Of a stretch of DNA of 64,000 nucleotides, positions 60,201 to 60,479 are shown piece by piece. The DNA comes from Conchocele bisecta. Lineage: Eukaryota; Mollusca; Bivalvia; Lucinida; Thyasiridae. How positions within the stretch are numbered: position 1 is the first letter of the stretch; each line of letters begins with the position of its first letter. The DNA lies in contig CM055265.1 in assembly GCA_029237695.1 (NCBI GenBank), positions 69,165,903 through 69,229,902 on the forward strand, in the 5' to 3' direction. A program made the translations under genes and the position numbers. Below the pieces are notes generated by a model. That model was not told where the DNA came from. It did not search any database and saw only the letters and a program-made list of their open reading frames with translations.

Positions 60201-60479
60201 ATAATAAACGTGGCAGTGTCTGGAGATATGGGGCTTATGGATTTTGCGACCTGTGTAGATTCAGTCCAGCCTTGTGTATCCGCACAATCTGATCAAAATC
60301 TGCATTGTTCATCATTCCATCATGCTTCTCACAAGTAACCCTGTTGGCTATTACAGCGGGGTACAGCCAGAGCTGCGCTGGTCTCAGAATACATTCCGCA
60401 CGATGCTCAAGGTGAGGGTGGATAATGTGCCAGACACGCCCGATCTTGTACGCTTCACGGAGAATGTCATACAATTCAG
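1348..60479 (+). CDS. Tudor-Tudor-ARM-CS domain protein, partial gene, 21 exons
   Basis: Spliced gene open at both window edges. Exons: 1348-1437, 15306-15368, 19075-19272, 20080-20150, 21079-21198, 24797-24931, 26419-26594, 37805-37890, 40554-40700, 41746-41838, 42120-42187, 43494-43631, 45338-45398, 47251-47318, 49219-49294, 50387-50439, 54140-54265, 54936-55011, 55544-55644, 58644-58778, 60357-60479. All introns are GT-AG and all phases join without a stop (2204 nt, about 734 codons). Domains by fragment residue: half an extended Tudor domain (1-140), a full extended Tudor domain (141-362, with FADYGD at the methyl-arginine cage), a linker (363-416), ARM/HEAT-like helices (417-665) and the start of a CS domain (from about 695, PELRWSQ). 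Tudor proteins bind dimethyl-arginine tails of Piwi proteins in germ granules. CS domains often bind Hsp90. A piRNA-pathway or chaperone-adaptor role is inferred. Nearest known kin may be TDRD12/Yb, but the helicase is absent here and the ARM block is unexpected. Upstream and downstream exons are missing. Confidence 0.85.
1733..1882. mobile_element. Foldback MITE fragment, 'tggagaaatggggc' family
   Basis: Diverged copy with 'gtgaaatggggcttgtgag', 'agctcctgatcaaatagcacac' split by substitutions, and 'gatggaatggcgaacagtg'. All are landmarks of the family described at 1183. A second partial copy sits at 1448-1530. Confidence 0.65.
2124..2530. mobile_element. Long hairpin element with 'gtcgcgggaatactgg' arms
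   Basis: A near-perfect inverted repeat at 2160-2335: the arm 'aacttggaaaagtcgcggg' is answered by 'cccgcgacttttccaagtt' around a ggccggaaggcc centre. It is followed by a flank shared, in reverse orientation, with 63640-64000 and with 21280-21393 plus 23905-24045. No coding capacity is seen. Confidence 0.75.
2760..3345 (+). mobile_element. Helitron-like element with about three core repeats
   Basis: Head 'ttatgctttccgaaaaaag' with an internal hairpin to 'cgggggagcatataa', then about three cores of 150-180 bp. Each core has 'gctatatctctgtgactgctt', 'cttgaaacttcatatatgc' and a 'gatcaaggtcaaatgactt' segment. A clear 3' end is not seen. The layout matches the other pearl-like elements here. Confidence 0.55.
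4192..5201 (+). mobile_element. Composite Helitron-like element, full length
   Basis: The 5' end TTAGCCAGGTTTTT and 3' end AAAAAACCTGGC...CTTG form subterminal inverted repeats. The interior has a GC-rich GGCGGGAGGCGGG stretch, 110-150 bp cores ('gtccatttctttgttactgtaccacc') and a nested element at 4937-5117 that starts TTGTCGCACCCGC and ends GGCCATGGCCATCTAG. The outer and nested pair recur together at 1-492 and 51201-52854, so the pair has moved as one unit. Confidence 0.75.
6363..6743. mobile_element. hAT-like MITE, 381 bp
   Basis: Terminal inverted repeats CAGGGGCGTAGCCAGG and CCTGGCTACGCCACTG match at 15 of 16 positions. ATACT is repeated on both sides. The inverted mate of the host element has the empty site near 21745. 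The interior has a poly-G/poly-C run and no transposase. Confidence 0.8.
7104..8327. mobile_element. 1.2 kb non-autonomous element with TA target duplication
   Basis: Ends CAGTCAAACCTG and CAGGTTCGACTG, flanked by TA on both sides. The intact host MITE reads 'ggatttacatttattgag' at this point, which fits a TA duplication as in Tc1/mariner-type elements. Subterminal 'agcagccaccc' and 'gtgaccgctgattaaaggtg' arms are partly complementary. Only short open frames occur inside. Confidence 0.65.
8478..8654. mobile_element. Palindromic MITE, 'ctactgtctgttccacg' ends
   Basis: The left arm 'gtctgttccacgttttgttgc' split around position 8500 is answered by 'cggcagaaaaacgtggaacag' before 8645. The centre has ttaaacacattaaatc and gatttaatgtgtttaa arms. 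Partial relatives lie at 2640-2745 and 3475-3612. Confidence 0.7.
9317..10870 (+). mobile_element. Helitron-like element with about 165 bp cores
   Basis: The 5' TAGCTCGACTA and 3' TAGTCGAGCTA are subterminal inverted repeats. The end is CTTG after the hairpin-like 'agctatgctgttctcctacagct'. Inside are about nine cores, each with 'cttggttaaggtttttagtc', 'catacttggacaacttcat' and 'tttgaccttgacctacat'. It interrupts the 150 bp core of the outer element between 'ctcccttt' and 'tttgttttgcgcact'. Confidence 0.8.
10871..11591 (+). mobile_element. Core repeats of a third Helitron-like element (head unclear)
   Basis: After about 170 bp of unassigned sequence, three cores of about 175 bp start near 11045. 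They contain 'cttcatatttcatatacgc', 'aaatccacgttcgtcctgcc' and 'agggtcaaggtcacatactt'. The same core type resumes at 13894 after an insertion, and the element ends in CTAG at 14102 with hairpin GTGTTCTATGAACAC. Its 5' head could not be located. Confidence 0.6.
11690..11718. repeat. GTAC microsatellite
   Basis: Seven perfect GTAC units directly behind a Helitron-like head. Confidence 0.95.
12562..13295 (+). mobile_element. Innermost Helitron-like element of the nest
   Basis: Head TTATGCCCCACCACGATAG, CGTCC microsatellite 12608-12678, three cores of about 175 bp, and a 3' end 'gtggggcatccgtgttctat' then GAACACATTTTCTAG. The host core reads cctta|taatttctg across the insertion, an A^T junction without target duplication, as for Helitrons. 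A sister copy with 3' end ATAG is at 55828-56271. Confidence 0.85.
12608..12682. repeat. GTCC/CGTCC microsatellite
   Basis: Interrupted GTCC and CGTCC units behind the head of the innermost Helitron-like element. Confidence 0.9.
14456..15016. mobile_element. Long foldback element, 'ctgtctgtttcacgaaac' ends
   Basis: The left end 'tactgtctgtttcacgaaac' is matched by 'gtttcgtgaaacagacagta' at the right. Inside are two strong hairpins: 14536-14585 around 'gatcgatc', and 14585-14730 around 'aggatcgtgatcct'. Related pieces are at 16331-16520, 19500-19684, 46037-46440 and 48900-49150. No coding capacity is seen. Confidence 0.8.
15088..15266. mobile_element. Foldback MITE, 'tggagaaatggggc' family
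   Basis: Complete copy: 'ctatgattggagaaatgggg' at the left and 'ccccatttctccagtcacag' at the right, with the usual 'atcaaatggcacactcctgt' interior. It ends 40 bp upstream of exon 2. Confidence 0.8.
15306..15368 (+). CDS. Exon 2: post-barrel segment of Tudor 1
   Basis: Acceptor ttgtacag, donor gtaacg, phase 0 to 0, 21 codons: AVKVFVCRIQPMDKDTEWTHQ, here read as 'AVKVFV' then 'RIQPMDKDTEW'. It continues the IPFQ end of exon 1 exactly as extended Tudor domains continue ('FQAve..l..i.P.....W'). It is separated from exon 1 by 13.9 kb of transposons. Confidence 0.8.
15560..16320 (+). mobile_element. Dispersed repeat with GTCC microsatellite, 'agctcacctg' head
   Basis: Starts 'tttagctcacctgtttgtta', has a GTCCGTCC run, then imperfect repeats of 'ggtaaccattgggcttatag' and 'aatccaagatggccaccgtc'. 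The open frames here (for example 15816-16148) follow the repeat and have no recognisable domain. Boundaries are approximate. Confidence 0.5.
16777..17886. mobile_element. Palindromic MITE (tatactttgagggag family) split by another repeat
   Basis: The left arm 16783-16867 and right arm 17756-17886 belong to the 'gcaaagtatactttgaggga' foldback family. Between them, from 16868, lies a Helitron-like sequence starting 'gtcgtgcccgcttgcgg'. The insertion falls in the same T-run of the MITE as the insertion at 51201. Confidence 0.75.
17100..17450. repeat. TTAACCAAAAAC minisatellite
   Basis: Two blocks (17110-17240 and 17372-17450) of 10-13 bp 'aaccaaaaacttt' units separated by a core unit containing 'tttgaccttgacattgggca'. 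It is inside the element that splits the MITE. No gene is seen here. Confidence 0.85.
17985..18265. mobile_element. Two short foldbacks, 'gagccgtctcatc' family
   Basis: Pairs such as 'agatccggatgagacggctc' and its complement at 17993-18042 and again at 18193-18243, embedded in a repeated about 190 bp context ('gtgtagatccagatgagaca'). Other copies are at 43883-43937, 60667-60715 and 63283-63332. Confidence 0.7.
18363..19074 (+). repeat. Minisatellite copied from the exon 3 acceptor
   Basis: About 12 units of roughly 50 bp before the true exon 3, each with a 3' splice site and the exon's first bases: 'gtgtttcag' then 'tcgaacatgtttatctacaa'. An isolated copy is at 18363-18400 and the continuous array runs from 18520 to 19074. 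Because the unit is not a multiple of three and holds no stop in several frames, long open frames run through it. These are by-products of the repeat. Confidence 0.85.
19075..19272 (+). CDS. Exon 3: SN-like part of Tudor 1
   Basis: Acceptor tttcag at 19069-19074, the last of a tandem series of near-identical acceptors. Donor gtgagg at 19273, phase 0 to 0, 66 codons. It contains FIYELLHGK, TLWLDPLVERL and RSYVHTEILRKKLA. The pattern of short helix, strand, 'lW.dPl' and 'i...la' fits the outer part of an extended Tudor domain. Which acceptor in the array is used cannot be decided from sequence; this one gives the cleanest exon. Confidence 0.85.
19720..20013. mobile_element. Palindromic MITE, TAGCC ends, CAG target duplication
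   Basis: TAGCCTATTTCATC to GATGAAATCGGCTA in foldback form. The arms meet at 'cacagccattttggctgtgg', and the outer arms carry 'gtatactttgagggag'. The three bases CAG flank both ends. Same family: 24090-24395, 42772-43067, 47352-47597, 58330-58495 (part), and split copies at 16777 and 51110. Confidence 0.85.
20016..20062. repeat. AATC/AATA microsatellite
   Basis: Simple (aatc)n-(aata)n-(aatc)n run just upstream of the exon 4 acceptor. Confidence 0.9.
20080..20150 (+). CDS. Exon 4: end of Tudor 1 unit
   Basis: Acceptor tatttcag, donor gtaaat, phase 0 to 2. It encodes HLERLYQLCKGK followed by NVSRALQKKTK, a helix that links the first and second extended Tudor units. The last codon is completed by the first base of exon 5. 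Confidence 0.85.
20195..20905 (+). mobile_element. Helitron-like element with a nested one at 20434-20728
   Basis: The outer head is 'ttatcccctcaccgacaggc' with a hairpin to 'gaggggata'. The inner element begins TTGTCGCGCCTGC and ends CAGGCGCGAC...CTTG, so its subterminal inverted repeats match. Both carry 'caaggtcaca' or 'cttcacctttttaacc' core segments. The outer 3' boundary is approximate. Confidence 0.6.
21079..21198 (+). CDS. Exon 5: start of extended Tudor domain 2
   Basis: Acceptor gtctttcag, donor gtaatt, phase 2 to 2. It encodes MMYTDVLPAVKAY followed by HVSFVAHPGLFYIQRKENIDE, the characteristic 'v.V.fv..P..FyiQ......l' entry strands of an extended Tudor domain. Confidence 0.9.
21394..23904 (-). 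mobile_element. 2.5 kb non-autonomous TIR element, inverted mate of 3695-7084
   Basis: CATTACGCAAAC at the left and GTTTGCGTAATG at the right. It is the uninterrupted copy of the element described at 3695. It includes a class-II-tRNA-like segment (23490-23585, complement strand) with 'gggggttcaaacctcg'. A short frame on the minus strand at 22525-22779 shares VNFKTLPKG with a frame at 5707-5904, but codon patterns do not persist and no transposase is recognised. Confidence 0.75.
22000..22500. other. Interior of the 2.5 kb element, no gene seen
   Basis: The counterpart of 5905-6240 in reverse complement (e.g. 'gtaaacaatagaccgtg' against 'gtctattgtttacac'). No open frame of note. Confidence 0.6.
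24090..24395. mobile_element. Palindromic MITE, TAGCC ends, CAG target duplication
   Basis: TAGCCGATTTCACC to GGTGAAATCGGCTA with CAG on both sides. The centre is 'cacagccattttggctgtga'. A clean copy of the family described at 19720. Confidence 0.85.
24797..24931 (+). CDS. Exon 6: Tudor 2, first half of barrel
   Basis: Acceptor catttcag, donor gtaggt, phase 2 to 2. It encodes LEALMAEINTVMARF, an acidic linker DEDEQTENKD, then FKVGKYVLAEYTSYDG, the first barrel strands of a Tudor domain. The acidic insert separates the helix from the barrel, as is common in extended Tudor domains. Confidence 0.9.
24978..25080 (+). mobile_element. tRNA-derived SINE, 5' part
   Basis: It resembles a tRNA with A box 'tggcctaggggtgagaacac' and B box 'ggttgtgggttcaagcc', followed by 'catcaaaaatattt'. 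Near-identical head at 55383-55460, which also has the tail 'tatatgaccttagctgttgg'. Other copies or tails: 41340-41510, 48180-48575, 59868-60130, 36690-36750. Lack of a full cloverleaf and the shared tail mark it as a SINE, not a tRNA gene. Confidence 0.75.
25187..25386. mobile_element. Foldback MITE, gtttcactaaactt family
   Basis: Left 'ggggccgtttgactaaactt', right 'aagtttagtgaaacgggccc'. Central arms 'tggatttacattta' and 'aatgtaaatccatcaattg' are complementary. Confidence 0.8.
26419..26594 (+). CDS. Exon 7: Tudor 2 core, source of a 67 bp array
   Basis: Acceptor tctcacag, donor gtacgt, phase 2 to 1, 58 codons. It encodes WYRGQILKVEEDSYEIFFADYGDRD, given here as WYRGQ, FFADYGD, and LALQAIECNLAHIRPT. 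This is the classic Tudor end 'wyRa.v......v.f.DYG....v....l......lp.qAieC.l..i.P'. The DYG aromatic needed for methyl-arginine binding is kept. The last 60 bases with the donor are repeated about 33 times downstream. Confidence 0.95.
27231..28794 (-). mobile_element. 5'-truncated non-LTR retrotransposon (CR1/jockey-like)
   Basis: Minus-strand insertion into the 67 bp array. Its 3' end is an (ATT)n tail at 27231-27258, and the 5' end is cut within the reverse transcriptase. The array unit resumes directly after it ('gcgatt' before, 'gaatgtaaac' after). An AC-rich microsatellite at 27836-27862 lies in the 3' untranslated part. Confidence 0.85.
27959..28794 (-). pseudogene. Reverse transcriptase C-terminal fragment of the retrotransposon
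   Basis: On the minus strand the frame runs from the catalytic DDTTL (the YADD-type motif region, at about 28785) through NKTKIM-like 'NTKKTKIM', 'ILGVVVDNNLSWSVHI', 'KTYIQPHIDYCNIVWGG', 'RIFRLQKRAYKII' and 'IWNSLPNDIKHVKTIDSF' to a stop at 27959. These are the thumb and C-terminal features of jockey/CR1-clade reverse transcriptases. The N-terminal RT and any endonuclease are missing, so it is a dead-on-arrival copy. Confidence 0.9.
28795..28860 (+). other. Resumption point of the 67 bp array after the retrotransposon
   Basis: The array resumes at 'gaatgtaaactgacccatac', exactly where the unit was broken at 27230 ('caggcgatt'). This shows the retrotransposon entered an already expanded array. 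Confidence 0.8.
30530..30812. repeat. 40 bp minisatellite, about seven units
   Basis: Unit 'gtgttccgataatgtctttt' plus 'ctaatacatcagttgctcaa', with one partial unit at 30655. It lies inside the DNA transposon. The open frame across it is incidental. Confidence 0.9.
31040..33790 (-). pseudogene. Decayed transposon gene (PIN/XPG-like multicopy invertebrate family)
   Basis: Minus-strand reading in shifting frames, from high to low coordinates: RPHVETYKRMLDAIQEHF (33735-33680), PHVLGLGLAV and HANNCCIPHSRVLSLET (about 33110-32985), DNINQFGGVYIPPFIKKG (about 32965-32910), DFPEDTLGGKRTTHDTSTVI (about 32885-32826), HISMKRVLSHCKTKEDITTCL (31660-31600), EEEYTLIIHHAI then YSPDTES (31490-31395), and ALPALHASSDADTT (about 31300-31255). 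The order and the 'EADTLIIHHA...SPDTD...LPALHAFTGxDTT' signature match uncharacterised multicopy metazoan proteins. I infer they are the transposase-linked, XPG/PIN-like protein of Academ elements. Many stops and frameshifts make it non-functional. Confidence 0.7.
34758..34924. other. Insert within the 67 bp array, internal duplication
   Basis: 'gccatatgttacgaaaatga' and 'gtcgaaagttggcatcagtt' appear at 34758 and again near 34872, so a 110 bp segment is partly duplicated. It is unrelated to the array unit or to other repeats I can see here. Confidence 0.6.
35565..36130 (+). mobile_element. Helitron-like core repeats (partial)
   Basis: 'ggattggcgaaagccgggtg', then three cores with 'gtccatttctctgttactgt', 'gcacaacttcataaccaac' and 'atccaacatgtg'. 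Same core family as 4192-5201 and 51201-52854. A 3' end with matching hairpin was not found. Confidence 0.6.
36350..36607. mobile_element. Foldback MITE copies, 'tggagaaatggggc' family
   Basis: Two partial units with 'gatggaatggcgaacagtgc' and 'agccccatttctccagtcac'. A SINE tail ('tatatgaccttacctgttgc') follows at 36700. Confidence 0.65.
36788..37034. mobile_element. Foldback MITE, gtttcactaaactt family, intact
   Basis: 'gaccgtttcactaaacttgg' to 'gtttactgaaacgggccc', with central palindrome 'gcataggctgcatatacagc' flanked by complementary 'tttacatttattga' and 'tcaataaatgtaaa'. Confidence 0.85.
37092..37315. mobile_element. hAT-like MITE, 224 bp
   Basis: Termini CAGTAGCGGATTCAGG and CCTGGATCCGCCACTG match at 14 of 16 positions. 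The interior has G-run and C-run stretches. ACTG-like repeats flank it, so the target duplication is unclear. Confidence 0.7.
37612..37760. mobile_element. Foldback MITE, gcgtaattt ends
   Basis: 'gtgcgtaatttggaggtaaa' to 'ggtcaaattacgcacctta', with the centre 'agaatcgtctcaatgagacg'. A second copy lies at 53457-53630. It ends 45 bp upstream of exon 8. Confidence 0.8.
37805..37890 (+). CDS. Exon 8: Tudor 2, post-barrel helix
   Basis: Acceptor ttgtattcag, donor gtacac, phase 1 to 0. It encodes ADWDDSARDIFWDL followed by FINGDLEHFVAK. It restores RPTG|ADW with exon 7 across an 11.2 kb intron, as expected for 'P..g.dWs..a...f..l' in extended Tudor domains. The phase match confirms the join despite the array of decoy donors. 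Confidence 0.9.
38171..39891. mobile_element. 1.7 kb foldback-like element
   Basis: Ends TTATTAGCCGATC and GATCGGCTAATAA. Inside, 39243-39835 is a large inverted repeat ('ggaacgccaaatctacataa' against its complement) around SacI-type palindromes. No coding capacity is seen. Confidence 0.6.
39295..39785. repeat. GAGAGCTCTC palindromic satellite
   Basis: Units of 20-30 bp, 'aatgatttcgagagctctcc' and 'aatgatttcgagatatcatt', arranged as a mirror-reversed pair of blocks about 39455. Each unit contains its own palindrome (GAGAGCTCTC or ATATCATTAATTGAT). The open frame with repeated NDFESS peptides is a by-product. Confidence 0.85.
39972..40210. mobile_element. Foldback MITE, 'tggagaaatggggc' family
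   Basis: 'gagaaatggggcttatggct' at the left, 'gatcatgatctgcactgttt' inside, and a diverged right arm ending near 'taagccacata'. Confidence 0.7.
40240..40553 (+). repeat. 68 bp minisatellite copied from the exon 9 acceptor
   Basis: Four and a half units preceding exon 9. Each holds 'ttttgttcctacag' as a 3' splice site and the exon start 'gtggtgtctgtacagccagc', then 'gaagtatgttcactgag'. In the copies the exon bases change to GTATGT or GTAAGT, consensus donors, where the true exon has GTTTGC. Confidence 0.9.
40554..40700 (+). CDS. Exon 9: end of extended Tudor 2
   Basis: Acceptor tcctacag, donor gtatgc, phase 0 to 0, 49 codons. It encodes VVSVEPAKFADRSRFVVEM then LNLGQELVWRQLASPRG. The 'v..v.l.....gedln..Lv...lA' pattern closes an extended Tudor domain. 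The exon start is the last member of the 68 bp array. Confidence 0.9.
41340..41510 (+). mobile_element. tRNA-derived SINE, diverged copy
   Basis: 'accggaggttgcgagttcaa' (B-box-like), 'aaccctaggtgtgaaaaata' and the shared tail 'tttccatccgactggtttgt'. The family consensus is best seen at 59868-60130. Confidence 0.6.
41746..41838 (+). CDS. Exon 10: linker after Tudor 2
   Basis: Acceptor ttccctag, donor gtatga, phase 0 to 0, 31 codons. It encodes DLFERPSHDKKFYKSPLEEV then CSILYWEQ. Charged linker with no named domain, joined in frame on both sides. Confidence 0.85.
42120..42187 (+). CDS. Exon 11: linker helix before ARM region
   Basis: Acceptor tgttacag, donor gtaggt, phase 0 to 2. It encodes DPSAAVDLAQRLNNIVSHYL, an amphipathic helix. 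Confidence 0.85.
42195..42485. mobile_element. Dispersed repeat, 'taaatacccaattaaaatt' family
   Basis: 'ctccagataagccgcatatt', 'tcagaagtagcgagtatcaa', 'aacagaccacaaatatagca' recur at 47823-48172, 56558-56938 and partly 46786-46935. Always intronic, no coding capacity is seen. Confidence 0.7.
42772..43067. mobile_element. Palindromic MITE, tatactttgagggag family
   Basis: 'tagcccatttcaccaaaatt' to 'gtcggtgaaattggctt'. The centre is shortened compared with sister copies: the 'ggctgtgataatg' arm is partly lost. Confidence 0.8.
43213..43455. mobile_element. Foldback MITE, 'tggagaaatggggc' family, intact
   Basis: 'atatatgtggctgtgactgg' to 'ccagtcacagccacatatat', with 'gatcagcctgtgcatccgca' and 'ctgatcaggatctgcactgt' inside. 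One of the best copies for a consensus. It ends 39 bp upstream of exon 12. Confidence 0.85.
43494..43631 (+). CDS. Exon 12: first ARM-like repeat
   Basis: Acceptor ttgtttcag, donor gtgcgt, phase 2 to 2, 45 full codons. It encodes SCAMQDALVRLIGRVRWNKV then ILDCVVILASASD, a typical 'al..Lv..l......v......l..la' ARM/HEAT helix pair. Confidence 0.85.
43800..44080. mobile_element. Foldback repeat, 'gagccgtctcatc' family
   Basis: 'tagatccagatgaggcagct' and 'gagccgtctcatcaggatct' form the hairpin. The flank 'ataaatggactagtctgaaa' is shared with 60540-60620, 63385-63420 and 41885-41995. Confidence 0.65.
44169..44409. mobile_element. Foldback MITE, gtttcactaaactt family, intact
   Basis: 'gggcccgtttcactaaactt' to 'aagtttagtgaaacgacc'. 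Central palindrome 'gcataggctgcatatgcagc'. Confidence 0.85.
44462..44735 (+). mobile_element. Helitron-like short element, 'cctttcaccgataggcaag' head
   Basis: A head with hairpin 'ttatcctttcaccgataggc' to 'gagggtata', then one core related to 20250-20400 ('taacacctttcatttttcaa', 'tttggccacaatgtgtgtct'). The end near 44735 is uncertain. Confidence 0.5.
45112..45325. mobile_element. Foldback MITE, 'tggagaaatggggc' family, intact
   Basis: 'ggctgtgactggagaaatgg' to 'ccatttctcccgtcacagcc'. It ends 13 bp upstream of the exon 13 acceptor region. Confidence 0.8.
45338..45398 (+). CDS. Exon 13: ARM-like helix
   Basis: Acceptor cgtttacag, donor gtaagg, phase 2 to 0. It encodes LCEELIQGEFLVYIVRCLSQ, with the 'l...g.l..lv.ll' ARM signature continuing exon 12. 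Confidence 0.85.
45773..46036 (+). mobile_element. Short Helitron-like element
   Basis: The head TCTCGCCCGCGAAAGCGG and tail GGCGAGACATTTG...CTTG have matching subterminal repeats. A GGCGGCGG-rich segment follows the head, and one core has 'agtcatcaaactttatacat'. Confidence 0.7.
46037..46440. mobile_element. Foldback element, 'ctgtctgtttcacgaaac' family
   Basis: 'tactgtctgttgcacgaaac', 'agcaaaatttaagaatgagc' and 'gcaaatttcacaaaataaaa' match the element at 14456. A frame at 46133-46423 is within it and has no domain. Confidence 0.6.
46467..46685. mobile_element. Foldback MITE, 'tggagaaatggggc' family
   Basis: 'gagactggagaaatggggct' to 'aaagcccataagccccatat', truncated at the right arm, followed by a SINE-like tail. 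Confidence 0.75.
47116..47224. mobile_element. 109 bp perfect MITE next to exon 14
   Basis: GGGCCCGGTTGCTCAAA to TTTGAGCAACCGGGCCC, with further complementary arms 'agcttaacagactgttaaat' inside. It ends only 26 bases before exon 14, so it sits where the branch point would normally be. Confidence 0.9.
47251..47318 (+). CDS. Exon 14: ARM-like helices
   Basis: Acceptor cgtccacag, donor gtaact, phase 0 to 2. It encodes SDTKIQHQAADTMARIADCS, the 'n..vq..Aa..l..l' ARM motif. The acceptor lacks a long pyrimidine tract because a MITE abuts it. Confidence 0.85.
47352..47597. mobile_element. Palindromic MITE, CAG target duplication
   Basis: 'cagtggcatatttcaccaac' to 'gttggtgaaataggctacag'. The centre is 'cacagccaatatggctgtga'. 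Confidence 0.85.
48180..48575 (+). mobile_element. tRNA-derived SINE interrupted by a MITE
   Basis: The SINE body has 'gtataccggaggttgtgact' and the tail 'gacctgttgctgggacgtta'. A 207 bp MITE (48254-48460) with perfect ends CAGGGATTCCGCTGG and CCAGCGGAATCCCTG is inserted, and CTAAAA is duplicated on both sides. Confidence 0.8.
48895..49150. mobile_element. Foldback element, 'ctgtctgtttcacgaaac' family, diverged
   Basis: 'ctgtttcgcgaaagttttac', 'ttgatcaaaatttaagaatg' and 'ttggtcaaatattgatttta' match the family at 14456. Confidence 0.6.
49219..49294 (+). CDS. Exon 15: ARM-like helix
   Basis: Acceptor gttgtag, donor gtacta, phase 2 to 0. It encodes FKSKLEDKWYLGMLQELF then ESTQCEQ. Confidence 0.85.
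49360..49548. mobile_element. Foldback repeat, 'ttggcagcactttagaatca' family
   Basis: 'ttagaatcatttccaaggga' and 'tcccttggaaatgattctaa' pair up, and the outer arms carry 'gtctgctgaatat' and 'cagcagac'. Relatives are at 55655-55830, 56280-56420 and 45500-45600. Confidence 0.7.
50387..50439 (+). CDS. Exon 16: short ARM-like helix
   Basis: Acceptor ttccccag, donor gtattt, phase 0 to 2, 17 full codons: VQGAICRALTALCARSD. The shortest exon of the gene, in frame with both neighbours. Confidence 0.85.
50440..50819. other. Intron sequence with no recognised gene
   Basis: It holds short repeated 'ggtcaatagttccg' units (50585-50640) and AT-rich sequence. A minus-strand frame of 102 codons crosses exon 16 and has no domain. 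Confidence 0.6.
50820..51095. mobile_element. Foldback element around 'actattgcc' arms
   Basis: 'aatgaccatgaaataactat' at 50896 is complementary to 'atagttatttcatggtcatt' at 51018, and outer 'acaatagtacctcg' pairs with 'cgaggtactattgt'. No coding capacity is seen. Confidence 0.7.
51110..53075. mobile_element. Palindromic MITE split by a composite Helitron-like element
   Basis: The left arm 51110-51200 and right arm 52855-53075 form a tatactttgagggag MITE. The junction restores taattt|ttattatactg with no duplication. The inserted composite is 51201-52854 with an inner element 52071-52770 (TTGTCGCGCC to GTCTAG). Confidence 0.85.
52165..52660. repeat. CGTCC microsatellite carrying two 'gggcagacattcagg' inserts
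   Basis: Within the microsatellite of the inner Helitron-like element are two copies (about 52167-52245 and 52450-52625) of a sequence starting 'gggcagacattcaggtactt' and ending 'gccacatagttacctgaaag'. Its ends are inverted repeats. A third copy is at 61228-61405, again inside a CGTCC run. Confidence 0.75.
53457..53630. mobile_element. Foldback MITE, gcgtaattt ends
   Basis: 'aggtgcgtaatttcaccaac' to 'aatttacctccaaattattc'. The centre 'gaatcgtctcgttgagacga' matches the copy at 37612. Confidence 0.8.
54140..54265 (+). CDS. Exon 17: ARM-like repeats
   Basis: Acceptor atattacag, donor gtatgg, phase 2 to 2, 41 full codons. It encodes VVKMSISQKLSALLSQC then VAESIILLLSTLATHD, two helices of the 'l..Ll......v......l..la' kind. 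Directly behind the donor starts a 13 bp repeat. Confidence 0.85.
54266..54345. repeat. 13 bp 'gtcacatggcacg' minisatellite at exon 17 donor
   Basis: Units of 'ggtcacatggcgcg' and 'agtcacatggcacg' begin within three bases of the donor and fade into diverged 'gtcacatgac' repeats to about 54490. Confidence 0.8.
54697..54922. mobile_element. Foldback MITE, gtttcactaaactt family
   Basis: 'ggctcgtttcactaaacttc' to 'agagtttagtgaaacagccc', with central 'gcataggctgttgcctatgc'. It ends 13 bases before the exon 18 acceptor. Confidence 0.85.
54936..55011 (+). CDS. Exon 18: ARM-like helix
   Basis: Acceptor cattacag, donor gtatgt, phase 2 to 0. It encodes HADLKRECVIEAIIKNLDRT then DCNQ. Confidence 0.85.
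55378..55535 (+). mobile_element. tRNA-derived SINE, near complete
   Basis: 'gggttgtggcctaggggcta' (A-box region), 'cggaggttgtgggttcaacc' (B box), and the tail 'ctctatatgaccttagctgt' then 'gggatgttaaatcatttcac'. It ends beside the exon 19 acceptor. Confidence 0.8.
55544..55644 (+). CDS. Exon 19: ARM-like helix and basic segment
   Basis: Acceptor ttttcag, donor gtaaat, phase 0 to 2. It encodes INESIQLCDNYAAMRRKHKT then FLLEQEMVKVLN. The pyrimidine tract is formed by the tail of the adjacent SINE ('cactttcactttttcag'). Confidence 0.85.
55828..56271 (+). mobile_element. Helitron-like element, short copy
   Basis: Head TTATGCCCCACCATGATAG, GTCC-rich stretch, two cores ('tagctacacacctgaaactt'), and tail 'gtggggcatacatgttctat' then GAACACATTTTATAG. 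Same family as the innermost element of the 8655-14425 nest. Confidence 0.8.
56990..58135. repeat. 76 bp minisatellite, about 15 units
   Basis: Unit 'tttcttgattgcacaattac', 'cggctgtaatgatctttctg', 'ttgaaatactatacaactcg', 'aatcagtctgcagatg'. Many units have single-base losses or gains, often in homopolymers. The frames across it are by-products. It lies in the intron between exons 19 and 20 and does not resemble either exon. Confidence 0.9.
58330..58500. mobile_element. Palindromic MITE fragment, tatactttgagggag family
   Basis: The centre 'cacagccaaaatggctgtga' with both 'gaatttattacatta' arms. The outer arms are incomplete. Flanked by a direct repeat 'cctgattttgtcgacactgc' (58243 and 58510). 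Confidence 0.75.
58644..58778 (+). CDS. Exon 20: last ARM helix and linker to CS domain
   Basis: Acceptor attctgcag, donor gttcgt, phase 2 to 2, 44 full codons. It encodes KLELELSATTRQLCKDLLSSL then a Pro/Ser-rich linker ending TMPTSS. Confidence 0.85.
59502..59860. mobile_element. Two foldback MITE copies, 'tggagaaatggggc' family
   Basis: 59502-59697 ('gtggccgtgactggagataa' to 'tttctccagttacagccaca') and 59740-59858, separated by a short repeated segment with 'aaacatgtctaacaaattta'. Confidence 0.75.
59868..60130 (+). mobile_element. tRNA-derived SINE carrying the core of another MITE
   Basis: SINE head 'aggaatgggttgtggctcat' and tail 'tatatgaccttagctgttgc'. Inserted at 59906-59962 is the central palindrome of the gtttcactaaactt MITE ('gcataggctgcatatgcagc'). 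Confidence 0.75.
60357..60479 (+). CDS. Exon 21: start of CS (p23-like) domain
   Basis: Acceptor ctattacag, donor gtgaga, phase 2 to 2, 40 full codons. It encodes GVQPELRWSQNTFRTMLKV then VDNVPDTPDLVRFTENVIQF. 'P.l.WsQ....v.l.v.v.nv...........i.f' is the first three strands of a CS/p23 fold. The remaining strands must lie in exons beyond the window. Confidence 0.8.

Noticed and set aside
1348..60479. Naming the gene TDRD12
   Set aside because: Tudor plus CS fits, but no helicase lies between the Tudor units and an ARM block is present, so a symbol would be over-claiming.
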